A stretch of DNA of 64,000 nt, from assembly GCA_035373905.1 (NCBI GenBank), contig DAOSOK010000028.1, positions 1-64,000 of the forward strand. Reading direction: 5' to 3'. Of the stretch, positions 36,133-44,772 are shown one piece after another. Numbering within the stretch: the first letter of the stretch is position 1; every line of letters starts with the position of its first letter. The DNA is from Candidatus Ozemobacteraceae bacterium. GTDB lineage: Bacteria; Muiribacteriota; Ozemobacteria; Ozemobacterales; Ozemobacteraceae. Below the pieces are notes generated by a model. That model had not been told where the DNA came from and ran no database searches. It saw only the letters and a list, made by a program, of their open reading frames with translations. The position numbers and the translations under genes are program-made.

Positions 36133-37535
36133 AGCGTCTGCCCCGCCACGCCGTGACCCTCGTCGAGATTCTGGTCGGTCTCGGGATCCTGGCCGTGATC
36201 GGAACCATGCTGGTTTCCACGCTGCGTTCCGGCCGGAAGGAGATCCAGTTCTCTTCAGATCATCTGAACGCGATCATTCTCTCGCAGAAAGTATTCGAGG
36301 ATCTGATCGAGGAGATGGCGATGAACCCCTACGGTCTCGAAACTCTTGGCGTGGAGGGCACGTCGCCCGTTCCCCAGGAGATCACAGACGGGCGCTCGGT
36401 GTTCTTCTCCTATATCGAGGATCGCAGGGAGCCCTGGGGCTTCATCGACCCGGTCGCCGACGGTTCTATAGGACCTCAGATGAAACCGCTCTATGACGAC
36501 ATCAAAAAGTTCAAGTTCGGCCTGTCGGGAAACAGGATCGCCCCACCGGGAAACGGCGAAGACAGCAACCTCGTCATGTGCAGGCTGGGCTTCTCCTGGC
36601 AGACCCAGACGGGAAAGGGCGAGTTCGAATCGACCTGCCAGCTGTTTTCCCCGGCCGAGGAAAAGAAAGCCGATCTGGCCGCTGCCGTCGACGAGCCGGC
36701 GCTCGACGCCCGCATTCCCGCCGAGGTGTATAGCCGGCCGGGCAAGACGATTCCGGAACTGGCGACGGAGATCGGGGAAAACGTCGAGACGATCCGGGCG
36801 CTCGGCCGAATCGCCCTCCTGACGCAGGATTTCGTCGACTCCGAGGGGTTCCGGCGCCAGAAGGAGAAGATCGCCGAAGCAAAGCAGCGGCTGAGCCTGA
36901 CACCCGCCACGAGCCTGGACACCCAGTATGAATACCGGCTCACCCTCGCGCGCCTTTGGTATGATCTTGCCAAGCGGTGTTTCCAGGTCGTCGCGTATCT
37001 GGTGCCCGCCTTCAACGAGTTGAAGCAGCAGGGCCGTTTCACGGCCGGGACGGGAAGCGGCTTCGATCCGATGGCGCTTCAGGGCCAGCTGCAATCGTAT
37101 CGGATCATCTACGAGCATTTCGCGGGCAGCCTGATCCAGTCGCGTTACTATTATTACAGCCTGCTCGAAAGCGATCTGAGCCAGTACAAAGGGGGCAAAC
37201 GCCAGCTTCAGACGCTACAGAAGCTGATGGACATTTATCGGGTCGTCGCCATCCTGCCCACGCGGCCGCAAGGCGCCCAGGAATACCGGAGTTTCCTGGA
37301 GCGGATGAAAACGCTGGGCCGGGGCCGCAATCCTTTTCTCGTGCGGCTTGTGGACCAGGAACTGGTGTTCGTGCAGTCCCCCTCGCAGTGGTATGACCGG
37401 CTCCCCAACCTGAAACGGATTGCCGCCATCCTCCAGGATCAGATTCCCGGCATTCTCGGATTCATCCGCGAAAAAAGCAATGCCGCCGTCACCGGCAATT
37501 CTCCGGCCAGTTCGACCGCATCCACCGGGAGCTGA
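36129..37535 (+). CDS. Prepilin-like protein with large C-terminal domain
   Basis: This 468-residue protein has a seven-residue leader and the sequence RHAVTLVEILVGLGILAVIG. The helix has Glu at +5, but the residue before the cut is Ala rather than Gly. The first 180 residues look like a minor pseudopilin. The remaining 280 residues are helical with many charged residues (for example a stretch with FRRQKEKIAEAKQRL) and have no family I recognise. The length is about twice that of usual minor pilins. It is the last gene of the operon and ends 69 bases before a convergent transporter gene. Confidence 0.7.
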   Translation: MKRLPRHAVTLVEILVGLGILAVIGTMLVSTLRSGRKEIQFSSDHLNAIILSQKVFEDLIEEMAMNPYGLETLGVEGTSPVPQEITDGRSVFFSYIEDRREPWGFIDPVADGSIGPQMKPLYDDIKKFKFGLSGNRIAPPGNGEDSNLVMCRLGFSWQTQTGKGEFESTCQLFSPAEEKKADLAAAVDEPALDARIPAEVYSRPGKTIPELATEIGENVETIRALGRIALLTQDFVDSEGFRRQKEKIAEAKQRLSLTPATSLDTQYEYRLTLARLWYDLAKRCFQVVAYLVPAFNELKQQGRFTAGTGSGFDPMALQGQLQSYRIIYEHFAGSLIQSRYYYYSLLESDLSQYKGGKRQLQTLQKLMDIYRVVAILPTRPQGAQEYRSFLERMKTLGRGRNPFLVRLVDQELVFVQSPSQWYDRLPNLKRIAAILQDQIPGILGFIREKSNAAVTGNSPASSTASTGS

Positions 37536-37604
37536 CCGGCTTCACCCCACGATCACATCCCTCGGAGGCTCCCATTTGTCTGAGATGGTTCGGGGGACAT
37601 CGGC

Positions 37605-39104
37605 TCATGAGGCTTCGGGCTTCTTGCCTCCGTGGTGGGCGCCGGCTTCGATCCAGTTGCGGGAGAGGATCAGGCCGACCGGTGAGATGCAGGCGATGAC
37701 GCCGTAGATCAGCCACATCGTGCTCGAATCGTGGATGACGAGCAGTTTCATCCATTCATTCAACGGCGCCTCGGCCCAGCTGCCGAGGAAAAAGGTGCCG
37801 ATCGACTGCGGAATGCCGAAGAAGCTGTAGATGCCGTTCATGTCGGGCGGAGCCGGCACGAACCAGCTCAGCATGAATCCGGAGTATAGGCCGGTGGTGA
37901 ACTTCGCCAGGAACCAGGGGATGCCGGCCAGGCCCATGTAAGCGCCGACTTTTCCCTCGGGCGCAAGATCCGCGACATATTCCAGGAACCGCGACGACCA
38001 CAGCGCCTCGCCAAGCGAGAATAGAAGCACGTAGAGAATGAGCATGGTCAGGTCGGGGCCGGGCACGAGAATGAACGTCGTGGCGGCAGACACGGCCGAG
38101 CCGATGATCATCATCGTGATGACGCTGACCTCGCGGGTGAGCGCGGCGATGAGCGGCACGAAGATGACGATGATCGTCGGGTTGAGCGCGTTGATCCATT
38201 CGAACTTGGCGCCGACCTCGGTCGGGAAACAGCGGAACACGTAGTCGGGCATCGTCAGGAACTGGTGCGCAAACAGCGTCCGAACCGGCAGGAGAATGAA
38301 AATGAAGAACATGAACCTGGCGTCGAGGAAGGGAAGCTCCATCAGCTTGTCCTTCCAGGTCTTCGGCGCCTCGTCGGCGGCCGGCTTCGGCGGCTCGGCC
38401 TTCGCGTTCGGATCCCGCCAGCGACACTGTTCGTCGACCGAGCGGGTGAACATGGCCAGGTGCGCCAGGGTGACGAGGCCGGTGATGGTCACGCAGACCC
38501 AGAACACGCCGTCGATCCCCCAGCCGAGGCCGTTGAGACCGCCGAGGAAATGCTCGTCGGTGCGCACGAACGGCGAGATGAACCCTTCGGCCATGATGCC
38601 GAGGTTCATGATCGCATAGAGCAAACTATACCCGATCGTCGCCGTGCGCGGGTCGGTGTATTCCTTCGTTCCAGCATACAGCGCCGGCTGCAGCACGCCG
38701 GAGCCGAACGCCATCAGCAGCAACCCCAGCCAGGCGAGGCTCCATCCCGCGTAGGACTCGCCGCCGTACGGCGCGATGACCGTGAACACACGACCGGCCA
38801 GCAGCATCAGCAGCGAAAGCGTCAGGGCGTTGCGCACCCCGAGCCTGTCGGAGATGAAACCGCCGCCGAACATGAACAGCGTAACCAGCCCGGTGAAAGC
38901 CGAGACGCTGATCCCGACCATGGCATCCGGCATGCCGAGGCGGGTGCCGAGGAAGCGCGTCAGCAGGGTCAGAATGCCGAAATACGCGATCCCGTCGGCG
39001 AAGTTCACCAGGTTGACGAGCCAGAACACCTTCGATGCCCCGAAGAGAATCTTCAGGGACTCCATCAAGGTCAGTTTTTCATTGTCATTCGCAGTCGCTT
39101 CCAT
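37605..39104 (-). CDS. MFS transporter (POT/peptide-transporter-like)
   Basis: This 499-residue inner-membrane protein has about 12-14 helices. The first-helix region VNFADGIAYFGILTLL sits where proton-coupled oligopeptide transporters have ExxERFxYYG, but the acidic pair is changed. GGGFISDRLGVRNAL is the MFS loop 2-3 motif, and a long hydrophilic central loop (about 225-265) precedes the second half. The substrate is uncertain: peptide or another small organic solute. The ATG at 39104 has a GGAGAG site; a longer frame adds 48 residues of non-membrane sequence and is unlikely. Confidence 0.75.
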   Translation of the reverse strand: MEATANDNEKLTLMESLKILFGASKVFWLVNLVNFADGIAYFGILTLLTRFLGTRLGMPDAMVGISVSAFTGLVTLFMFGGGFISDRLGVRNALTLSLLMLLAGRVFTVIAPYGGESYAGWSLAWLGLLLMAFGSGVLQPALYAGTKEYTDPRTATIGYSLLYAIMNLGIMAEGFISPFVRTDEHFLGGLNGLGWGIDGVFWVCVTITGLVTLAHLAMFTRSVDEQCRWRDPNAKAEPPKPAADEAPKTWKDKLMELPFLDARFMFFIFILLPVRTLFAHQFLTMPDYVFRCFPTEVGAKFEWINALNPTIIVIFVPLIAALTREVSVITMMIIGSAVSAATTFILVPGPDLTMLILYVLLFSLGEALWSSRFLEYVADLAPEGKVGAYMGLAGIPWFLAKFTTGLYSGFMLSWFVPAPPDMNGIYSFFGIPQSIGTFFLGSWAEAPLNEWMKLLVIHDSSTMWLIYGVIACISPVGLILSRNWIEAGAHHGGKKPEAS

Positions 39105-39408
39105 CCGTCTCTCCGTTCTCTGATTCGATGCGCGGCAGCGTCGTCTCGGGCGGCGCCCCTCACAAACTGTCCGCGAAAGTTTACTCCAATTCCCCCGATT
39201 TGTCTTGCACCGTCTGTCGTTCACCGGGGCAAGACCATCCGTTGCCAACCCTCTGAGCCACGACGCACGGCGAGTTCACCGCAGGCGCAGAGTCTGGTTT
39301 TCATCTGCCCTGCACCTGCGTCATCTGCGCATTGGTTCCGTCAGCTTCCGGCCGAAATTTCTCGGCGCGCATTGACACCGCACCCTACGGCATGGTTCCC
39401 TTCGGCGC

Positions 39409-40302
39409 ATGACAGAATCCGGTGGAATGACGGGAATGGAGCGAAAGGCGCTGTTCGGCGCCGTTGCGACCCAGTTGATCACGGGCAGCACCTACCTGTT
39501 CGCCAAGCTCGCCCTGAACGAGTTCGCTCCGATGGCGCTCGGCTGTCTCAGGTTCTCGATCACCGCCGGCGTGTTCACGCTGCTGCTGGGCTGGAAAAAA
39601 GTGCTGACGCTCCCCCGCCCCGCCGACCGAGGCCTGTTCCTGGCCCTCGCCGCGCTTGCCGTGCCGCTGAACCAGGCGCTGTTCCTGACCGGCCAGAAAT
39701 ATGCCCCCTCGAGTCACGGCGCCCTCATGTACGCGTTGACGCCCCTGATGGTGCTGGTTCTCTCCGGCATCTTTCTCGGGGAAAGAGCCACCTGGCCGAA
39801 ACTCGCCGGTGTCGCGCTCGGCTTCACGGGGGTCGCGACGGTGCTTCTCGATCGGCTGGCAGGCGTTTCCGGGGAAACGCTGTTCGGAGACGCGCTGCTG
39901 TTCCTGGCTGTGGTCACATGGGCCGTCTTCACGATTCTCAGCAAGAAAGCGCTCACCCGCTACACGCCGCTGGAGGTGACCGGAACGGCCCTGACGCTCG
40001 GCGCTGTCCTGTTTCTGCCGGTCGGAGGCTACGCGCTCGCCGTCCAGGACTGGGCGGCGGTGACACCGACCGGGATCGGTTCCGTTCTATATCTTTCGTT
40101 ATTGACGTCGGTCGTTGCCTATCTCGTCTGGGCTTGGGCTCTTCGGATTCTGGAGGCCGGCAAGGTCGCCGTCGTATCGAACCTGCAGCCGGTCATCGCC
40201 GTCGTTCTCGGCTGGGCGTTCCTCGGGGAACCGGTCACGGCGCATTTCATCGCCGGCACCGCGCTCGTTGTCTCCGGCGTGTTCCTGACCCAGCGCGGCT
40301 GA
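39409..40302 (+). CDS. EamA/DMT-family permease
   Basis: This 297-residue protein has ten hydrophobic helices in two EamA repeats, each ending in the usual pattern (LGERATWPKLAGVALGF in the first, LGEPVTAHFIAGTALV in the second). The family exports amino acids, metabolites or purines. The start is unsure: the ATG codons at 39409, 39427 and 39436 are all possible, and only the last is properly spaced from a GGTGGA site. A weak GC hairpin (40324-40348) lies beyond the stop. It has no clear partner gene. Confidence 0.8.
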   Translation: MTESGGMTGMERKALFGAVATQLITGSTYLFAKLALNEFAPMALGCLRFSITAGVFTLLLGWKKVLTLPRPADRGLFLALAALAVPLNQALFLTGQKYAPSSHGALMYALTPLMVLVLSGIFLGERATWPKLAGVALGFTGVATVLLDRLAGVSGETLFGDALLFLAVVTWAVFTILSKKALTRYTPLEVTGTALTLGAVLFLPVGGYALAVQDWAAVTPTGIGSVLYLSLLTSVVAYLVWAWALRILEAGKVAVVSNLQPVIAVVLGWAFLGEPVTAHFIAGTALVVSGVFLTQRG

Positions 40303-40438
40303 AGCATGTCCCGTTCAGGAGAACCGCCGCCCTGGGTGGGGGCGGCGGCCTGAAGGGAGGAGGTTGAGGTTTCTGCTATTTCAGGCAGGACCGGATCCGA
40401 CATCCTGGTGCGGTTCCGCTCCTGTTGTCAGACGCGTA

Positions 40439-41083
40439 TCAGGAGAGAGCTTTTCCGATTTCCCGGATCAGGTCCCGGACGGCTTCCTGGGATTCCTGGT
40501 AGATCTGGTAGTTCTGGTTGTCGGTTTCTTCCCAGACAGGCATGATATGCATGCCCTCATCCGAACCGCCGGGGAACGGGAAACCCGCACCGCCGAGCGA
40601 ATCCGGGTCGAACTGCATGTTGGCCAGCCACAGGGAGACGATCGCCCCGCGCAGCTTCCCATATTTCGCGAGCAGGGCGTCTTTGTCCTTCGGTTCTGCG
40701 CCGGTCTTGATCAGCGCTTCGAGGTTCGCCAGGCGGGCCTGCATGACGCTGCTCTTCGCGACGAACGAACTCCAGATCAGTCTCGTGTCCCTGCGCCGCA
40801 CGGCGGAAGCGCGAAACATGGCGATCTCACCGTCGGCCGCGAGCACGCTGTCAAACACCTTCGGGGTCAGGATCGTCGCATCGGCGATCGTTTCGATCTT
40901 CGCCGCATCGACGAGGCCGATGACTTCCTCGAACGCCGACCGGAGGCCGTTCCAGTTCACGCCTCCGTCCGACAGGATCACGCGACCGTGGGTTCGTGCG
41001 GCAAGCGTCTCCGGCGTCGCAGCGAAGACCGCGCTCCCCACCAGAGCCACGACCATCAACGCAACCTGTGCCATGCGAATCAT
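40439..41083 (-). CDS. Secreted protein of unknown function
   Basis: This is a 214-residue protein. A signal peptide (1-21, ending FAAT) precedes a mostly helical, charged domain with no Cys or known motif. The ATG at 41083 has an AGGAG site 7 bases before it; longer frames lose the signal peptide. It faces the EamA gene convergently. A second unrelated secreted protein (62971) has a comparable build, but I see no sequence likeness. Confidence 0.6.
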   Translation of the reverse strand: MIRMAQVALMVVALVGSAVFAATPETLAARTHGRVILSDGGVNWNGLRSAFEEVIGLVDAAKIETIADATILTPKVFDSVLAADGEIAMFRASAVRRRDTRLIWSSFVAKSSVMQARLANLEALIKTGAEPKDKDALLAKYGKLRGAIVSLWLANMQFDPDSLGGAGFPFPGGSDEGMHIMPVWEETDNQNYQIYQESQEAVRDLIREIGKALS

Positions 41084-41286
41084 CGTTTTTCTCCTGGAAC
41101 CGCGATTTTTCAGGAAACACGTCGCAACTTGCGTACCATCACCGCACCCCACGTGAAACGCTGAAATATCGGTGCTTTCGCGCATTGTTTTGCGCCCGAG
41201 TGCCGATTTTTCCGCGTTTTCTGTCACGTTTTCGGCACAGGCACCTGGGGAGGTTCGTTTCATCAAAGGCATGGTAAGCTTGGATC

Positions 41287-42687
41287 ATGCGATACTTGTT
41301 TCCGGAGGACTTCATCTGGGGGGCGGCGACGGCGGCCCTGCAGGTCGAGGGGGCGACGGCGGAGGACGGGCGGGGCGACTCGGTCTGGGACGTCTTCTGT
41401 CGCGAGCACTCCGAGCGAATTTTCGGGCGTGCGACGCCCGAAACGGCCTGCGACCAATATCGCCGGTTCGCCGAAGACGTGCGGCTGATGCGCGAATTCG
41501 GGATCAGGGGATACAGGTTCTCGATTTCCTGGCCGAGGCTGTTTCCGGGCGGGGACGGCCCGCTGAACGAACGCGGAGCGGCGTATTACCACCGGCTGAT
41601 CGATGCGCTGCTCGAAGCCGGCATTCAGCCGCACGTCACGCTCTTCCATTGGGATCTTCCCCAGCCTCTCGGGGCGGCGGGGAACTGGGAATCGATGCGC
41701 ACCGTCGCCGCGTTCGAATCGTATGCGGCGACCTGTTTCCGGTTGTTCGGCGACCGCGTAAAGCGCTGGGCCACGCTCAACGAACCGGGTTGGATGACGC
41801 TGAACGGCTGGGTCACGGGCCTGCATCCGCCCGGAAGGAAAGACTTTCGCGCAGCCATCCAGGTCGCGACAAACCTGATGATCGCGAACGCCCGCGTCTA
41901 CGAACGATTTCATGCCGACGGCCGGGACGGCGAATCGGGTATAGCGCTGAATATGTCACCCGTCATGCCCGCAACGCAGGATCCCGCGGATGTCAGGGCG
42001 GCGGAACTGGCCGACGCGGTTCTGAACCGCTGGTTCAGCGATCCGCCCATGCACGGCAGGTTCCCGCAGGCCGCCGTTTCCCTGTATGAACGCCACGGGC
42101 TGATGCCGGTGATCGCTCCGGACGATCTGAAACGGCTTTCGCGACCTTCGGCGGACTTTCTCGGCATCAATTACTATTATCCGCACCACGCCTCGGCCGA
42201 CGCGCCCGAGACCGATTTCCATCTCAACATCTCGGGCAATCGACAGGAGACCTGCACCTACGCGATCGAAGGGCTGTTCCGGTTCGTTCCGCCGGCGCAG
42301 GGCCGCGCGACCGACTGGGGCTGGGAGATCGCGCCCGAGGTTCTCGGCGACCTGCTGATCGCGCTGCATCGGGAACGGCCGGGCCTGCCGCTCGACGTGA
42401 CCGAGAACGGGATCGGCATGCCCGACGCGCCCGGCCCCGACGGCATCATCGACGACCAGCCCCGCATCGGATTCATCCGCGACCATCTCGCCGCCGTCCA
42501 TCGCGCCCGAGCCGCCGGCGCCAACGTGCGCGGCTACTACGTCTGGTCGCTGCTCGACAACTTCTCCTGGCTCAACGGGTATAAAAAGCGCTACGGCTTG
42601 TTTTACGTCGACCGCGCCACCTGTGACCGCACGCCGAAGAACAGCGCGTTCTGGTACCGCGACGTTTCGAGGAATCACGGCTTCTGA
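41287..42687 (+). CDS. GH1 6-phospho-beta-glycosidase
   Basis: This 466-residue GH1 enzyme has the acid/base TLNEP (Glu166) and nucleophile VTENG (Glu373). The phosphate-binding signature of 6-phospho-glycosidases is visible: Ser427, Lys434 and Tyr436 in SWLNGYKKRY, where plain beta-glucosidases have Glu-Trp. Trp428 matches the LacG Trp reported to favour galactosides. The convergent gene is a glucose-type PTS permease, which would supply the phosphorylated disaccharide, so both lines agree. It is cytoplasmic with no signal peptide. A strong terminator is shared with the convergent operon. Confidence 0.88.
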   Translation: MRYLFPEDFIWGAATAALQVEGATAEDGRGDSVWDVFCREHSERIFGRATPETACDQYRRFAEDVRLMREFGIRGYRFSISWPRLFPGGDGPLNERGAAYYHRLIDALLEAGIQPHVTLFHWDLPQPLGAAGNWESMRTVAAFESYAATCFRLFGDRVKRWATLNEPGWMTLNGWVTGLHPPGRKDFRAAIQVATNLMIANARVYERFHADGRDGESGIALNMSPVMPATQDPADVRAAELADAVLNRWFSDPPMHGRFPQAAVSLYERHGLMPVIAPDDLKRLSRPSADFLGINYYYPHHASADAPETDFHLNISGNRQETCTYAIEGLFRFVPPAQGRATDWGWEIAPEVLGDLLIALHRERPGLPLDVTENGIGMPDAPGPDGIIDDQPRIGFIRDHLAAVHRARAAGANVRGYYVWSLLDNFSWLNGYKKRYGLFYVDRATCDRTPKNSAFWYRDVSRNHGF

Positions 42688-42694
42688 AAGGACG

Positions 42695-42730
42695 ATCCCC
42701 CGCCGGCGCCCGATCGGGCCGGCGGGGGAT
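42695..42730. terminator. Bidirectional-looking terminator after the GH1 gene
   Basis: ATCCCCCGCCGG pairs fully with CCGGCGGGGGAT across a 12-base loop that is itself partly self-complementary. It starts 8 bases after the GH1 stop. The T-run is short (TTTC), so termination strength is uncertain. Confidence 0.7.
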
Positions 42731-42751
42731 TTCGCCTCTTGATACGATCGT

Positions 42752-42901
42752 TTATTGAGTCCCGCATATCAAATACCAGCTTCGTCTTTCCGTTCGTGCT
42801 GAGCTTGTCAAAGCACGAACAGCCACTTGCAGATGATTCCTCATTTCGCCCTTTGACAGCCTCAGGGCGAACGGGTGGCTTTCATTCTGCAGGAATCAAT
42901 A
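42752..42901. repeat. Long-hairpin intergenic repeat, copy C
   Basis: Arm one has CTGAGCTTGTCAAAG and arm two CTTTGACAGCCTCAG. The change of TCGAA to TCAAA is matched by TTCGA to TTTGA on the other arm. The right end carries the flank in inverted order (CTTTCATTCTGCAGGAATCAA). The copy lies between the convergent GH1 and PTS genes. Confidence 0.85.
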
Positions 42902-42941
42902 TCGCAGACGCCGTGAAGGATGTTCCGAACGCTACAGCCGG

Positions 42942-44759
42942 TCACTTTGCCGCCCCCGCGGCGGCGGCCAGCAGGGCCTGGAGTTCGACGGCATACTGAT
43001 CGGCGTTCAGGCCGACCAGCAGGTGCAACACGTCACCGGACACGCGCATCGTGGCGTGGACGCCCGAATCCCGCAGGGCATCGTCTGCAACATGTTTCGC
43101 GTCTCCGAGCGTGACGCGGAGTCTCGTCGCGGCGCAGGCTTCGATCCGCTTCACGTTGGAAGCGCCGCCCAGAGCGGCAAGCATGGCACGGGCCTTTTCC
43201 GGAGCGTTCGGATCGCGCTTTCGCGAGAGGTCGGCGGCGGTCGGCCGCGTCGCGGCAGCGGCCTGCGGGAGTTCGTCCGGTTTCAGTTCGGCTTCGTCGC
43301 CGGCCGACTCGAGATACTCCTTCATATCGGTCATCAGGTTTTCCGATCGGGTGCCGAAAATAGCCTGGATGCCGCTTCCGGCCGTGACGACACCCGCGGC
43401 GCCCAAAATTTTCAGCCGTTCGGGACTCGCTTTCGCCAGGTCGTTCACCTCGACGCGCAGCCGCGTGATGCAGGAATCGAGGCTTTTGATGTTGCTCTTT
43501 CCGCCGAAGGCGAGAACGATCTGACGGGCGAAATCGTGCGCGATCTCGACGGCGGCGCCGCCGGCGACGCGGCTGTCGGCCGCCTCTTCCGGTTCGCGGC
43601 CGGGCGTCTTGAGGTCGAACGTCAGGATGAACCACCGGAAGAGGAAGAAGTAGATGAGGGCCCAGCACGGCCCGACGACGAACATCCAGAGGGCTTTCGT
43701 CGACTGCGGGAACAGCACGATGTAATCGATCAGTCCGTGGGAGAAGGTCATGCCGTGCTTGATTCCGAGGGTGATGCAAAGGGCGAACGCGCCGGCCGCC
43801 ATGACCGCGTGCAGGCCGTACAGCAGGGGCGCGACGAAGATGAACGAGAACTCGATCGGCTCGGTGATGCCGGTCAGGAAGGACGTCAGCGCGGCCGACA
43901 TCATGATGCCGCCCACCCTCGCCTGGTGCTCCTTCCGGGCGCAGAACCACATCGCGATCGCGGCGGCGGGCAGGCCCCACATCTTGAACAGGTAGCCGCC
44001 GGCCATGTTGCCGGCCGTCGGATCGCCCGCGACGTACCGCTGGATTTCGCCGTGGATCGCCGTTTTCGTGACAGGGTCGATGTATTCGCCGACCTCGAAG
44101 AAGAACGGGACGTTCCAGACGTGGTGCAGCCCGAACGGGATCAGCGCCCGCTCGACGACGCCGTAGATCGCGAACGCCATCGTCGGGTTGCCGCTCGCCG
44201 CCCATTTCGAGAAGACGCCGATCAGTTTTCCGATGGGGGGCCAGACGAAGCTGAGCACGATTCCCAGCAGGATCGCGGCGCCGGCCGTCAGGATCGGCAC
44301 CAGCCGCTTACCGGCGAAAAAGCCGAGATACGGCGGCAGCTGCACCTTGTAGAACCGGTTGAACAGCCAGCCGGCGATGCCGCCGATCAGGATGCCGCCG
44401 AACACGCCCGTCTCGATGCTGGGCATGCCCATGACGAGCCTCGTGTCGACGCCCAGGACGCCTGCCATGACGCCCATCGTGGCCGTCATGACGACGAAGC
44501 CCACGGTGCCGGCGAGGGCCCCGACGCCGTCGTTGTTGGTGAAGCCGAGCGCGACGCCGATCGCGAAGATCAGCGCCAGATTGCCGAAGATCGAGTCGCC
44601 GGCCTTCGCCATCAGGGCGGAAACCGTCGGAGGAATGAAGCCGAACTTCGCGCTGCCGATGCCCAGCAGGAGGCCGGCGACGGGAAGCACGGCGACCGGG
44701 AGCATGAGGGCTTTCCCGACCTTCTGGAGAGAGGCGAAGGCGTTATTCAATATATTCAT
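42942..44759 (-). CDS. PTS EIIC-EIIB-EIIB permease, glucose family
   Basis: This 605-residue protein has an N-terminal EIIC domain of the glucose/N-acetylglucosamine/maltose family (about ten helices, residues 1-385) with ITEPIEFSFIF. It is followed by an EIIB domain with the phospho-Cys in SCITRLR (Cys430). After a short linker comes a second EIIB-like domain with ACAATRLR (Cys542). One EIIB is normal. The second copy keeps the Cys, so it may be active or may modulate transfer. The EIIA part is on the other PTS protein, whose gene lies 13 bases upstream in the same operon. The sugar may be a beta-linked disaccharide, judged from the adjacent 6-phospho-glycosidase. Confidence 0.9.
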   Translation of the reverse strand: MNILNNAFASLQKVGKALMLPVAVLPVAGLLLGIGSAKFGFIPPTVSALMAKAGDSIFGNLALIFAIGVALGFTNNDGVGALAGTVGFVVMTATMGVMAGVLGVDTRLVMGMPSIETGVFGGILIGGIAGWLFNRFYKVQLPPYLGFFAGKRLVPILTAGAAILLGIVLSFVWPPIGKLIGVFSKWAASGNPTMAFAIYGVVERALIPFGLHHVWNVPFFFEVGEYIDPVTKTAIHGEIQRYVAGDPTAGNMAGGYLFKMWGLPAAAIAMWFCARKEHQARVGGIMMSAALTSFLTGITEPIEFSFIFVAPLLYGLHAVMAAGAFALCITLGIKHGMTFSHGLIDYIVLFPQSTKALWMFVVGPCWALIYFFLFRWFILTFDLKTPGREPEEAADSRVAGGAAVEIAHDFARQIVLAFGGKSNIKSLDSCITRLRVEVNDLAKASPERLKILGAAGVVTAGSGIQAIFGTRSENLMTDMKEYLESAGDEAELKPDELPQAAAATRPTAADLSRKRDPNAPEKARAMLAALGGASNVKRIEACAATRLRVTLGDAKHVADDALRDSGVHATMRVSGDVLHLLVGLNADQYAVELQALLAAAAGAAK

Positions 44760-44772
44760 CGGTATTTTCTCC

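Noticed and set aside
40324..40348. GC-rich hairpin after the first EamA gene as terminator
   Set aside because: No T-run follows on either strand; kept only as a weak hairpin in the gene note.
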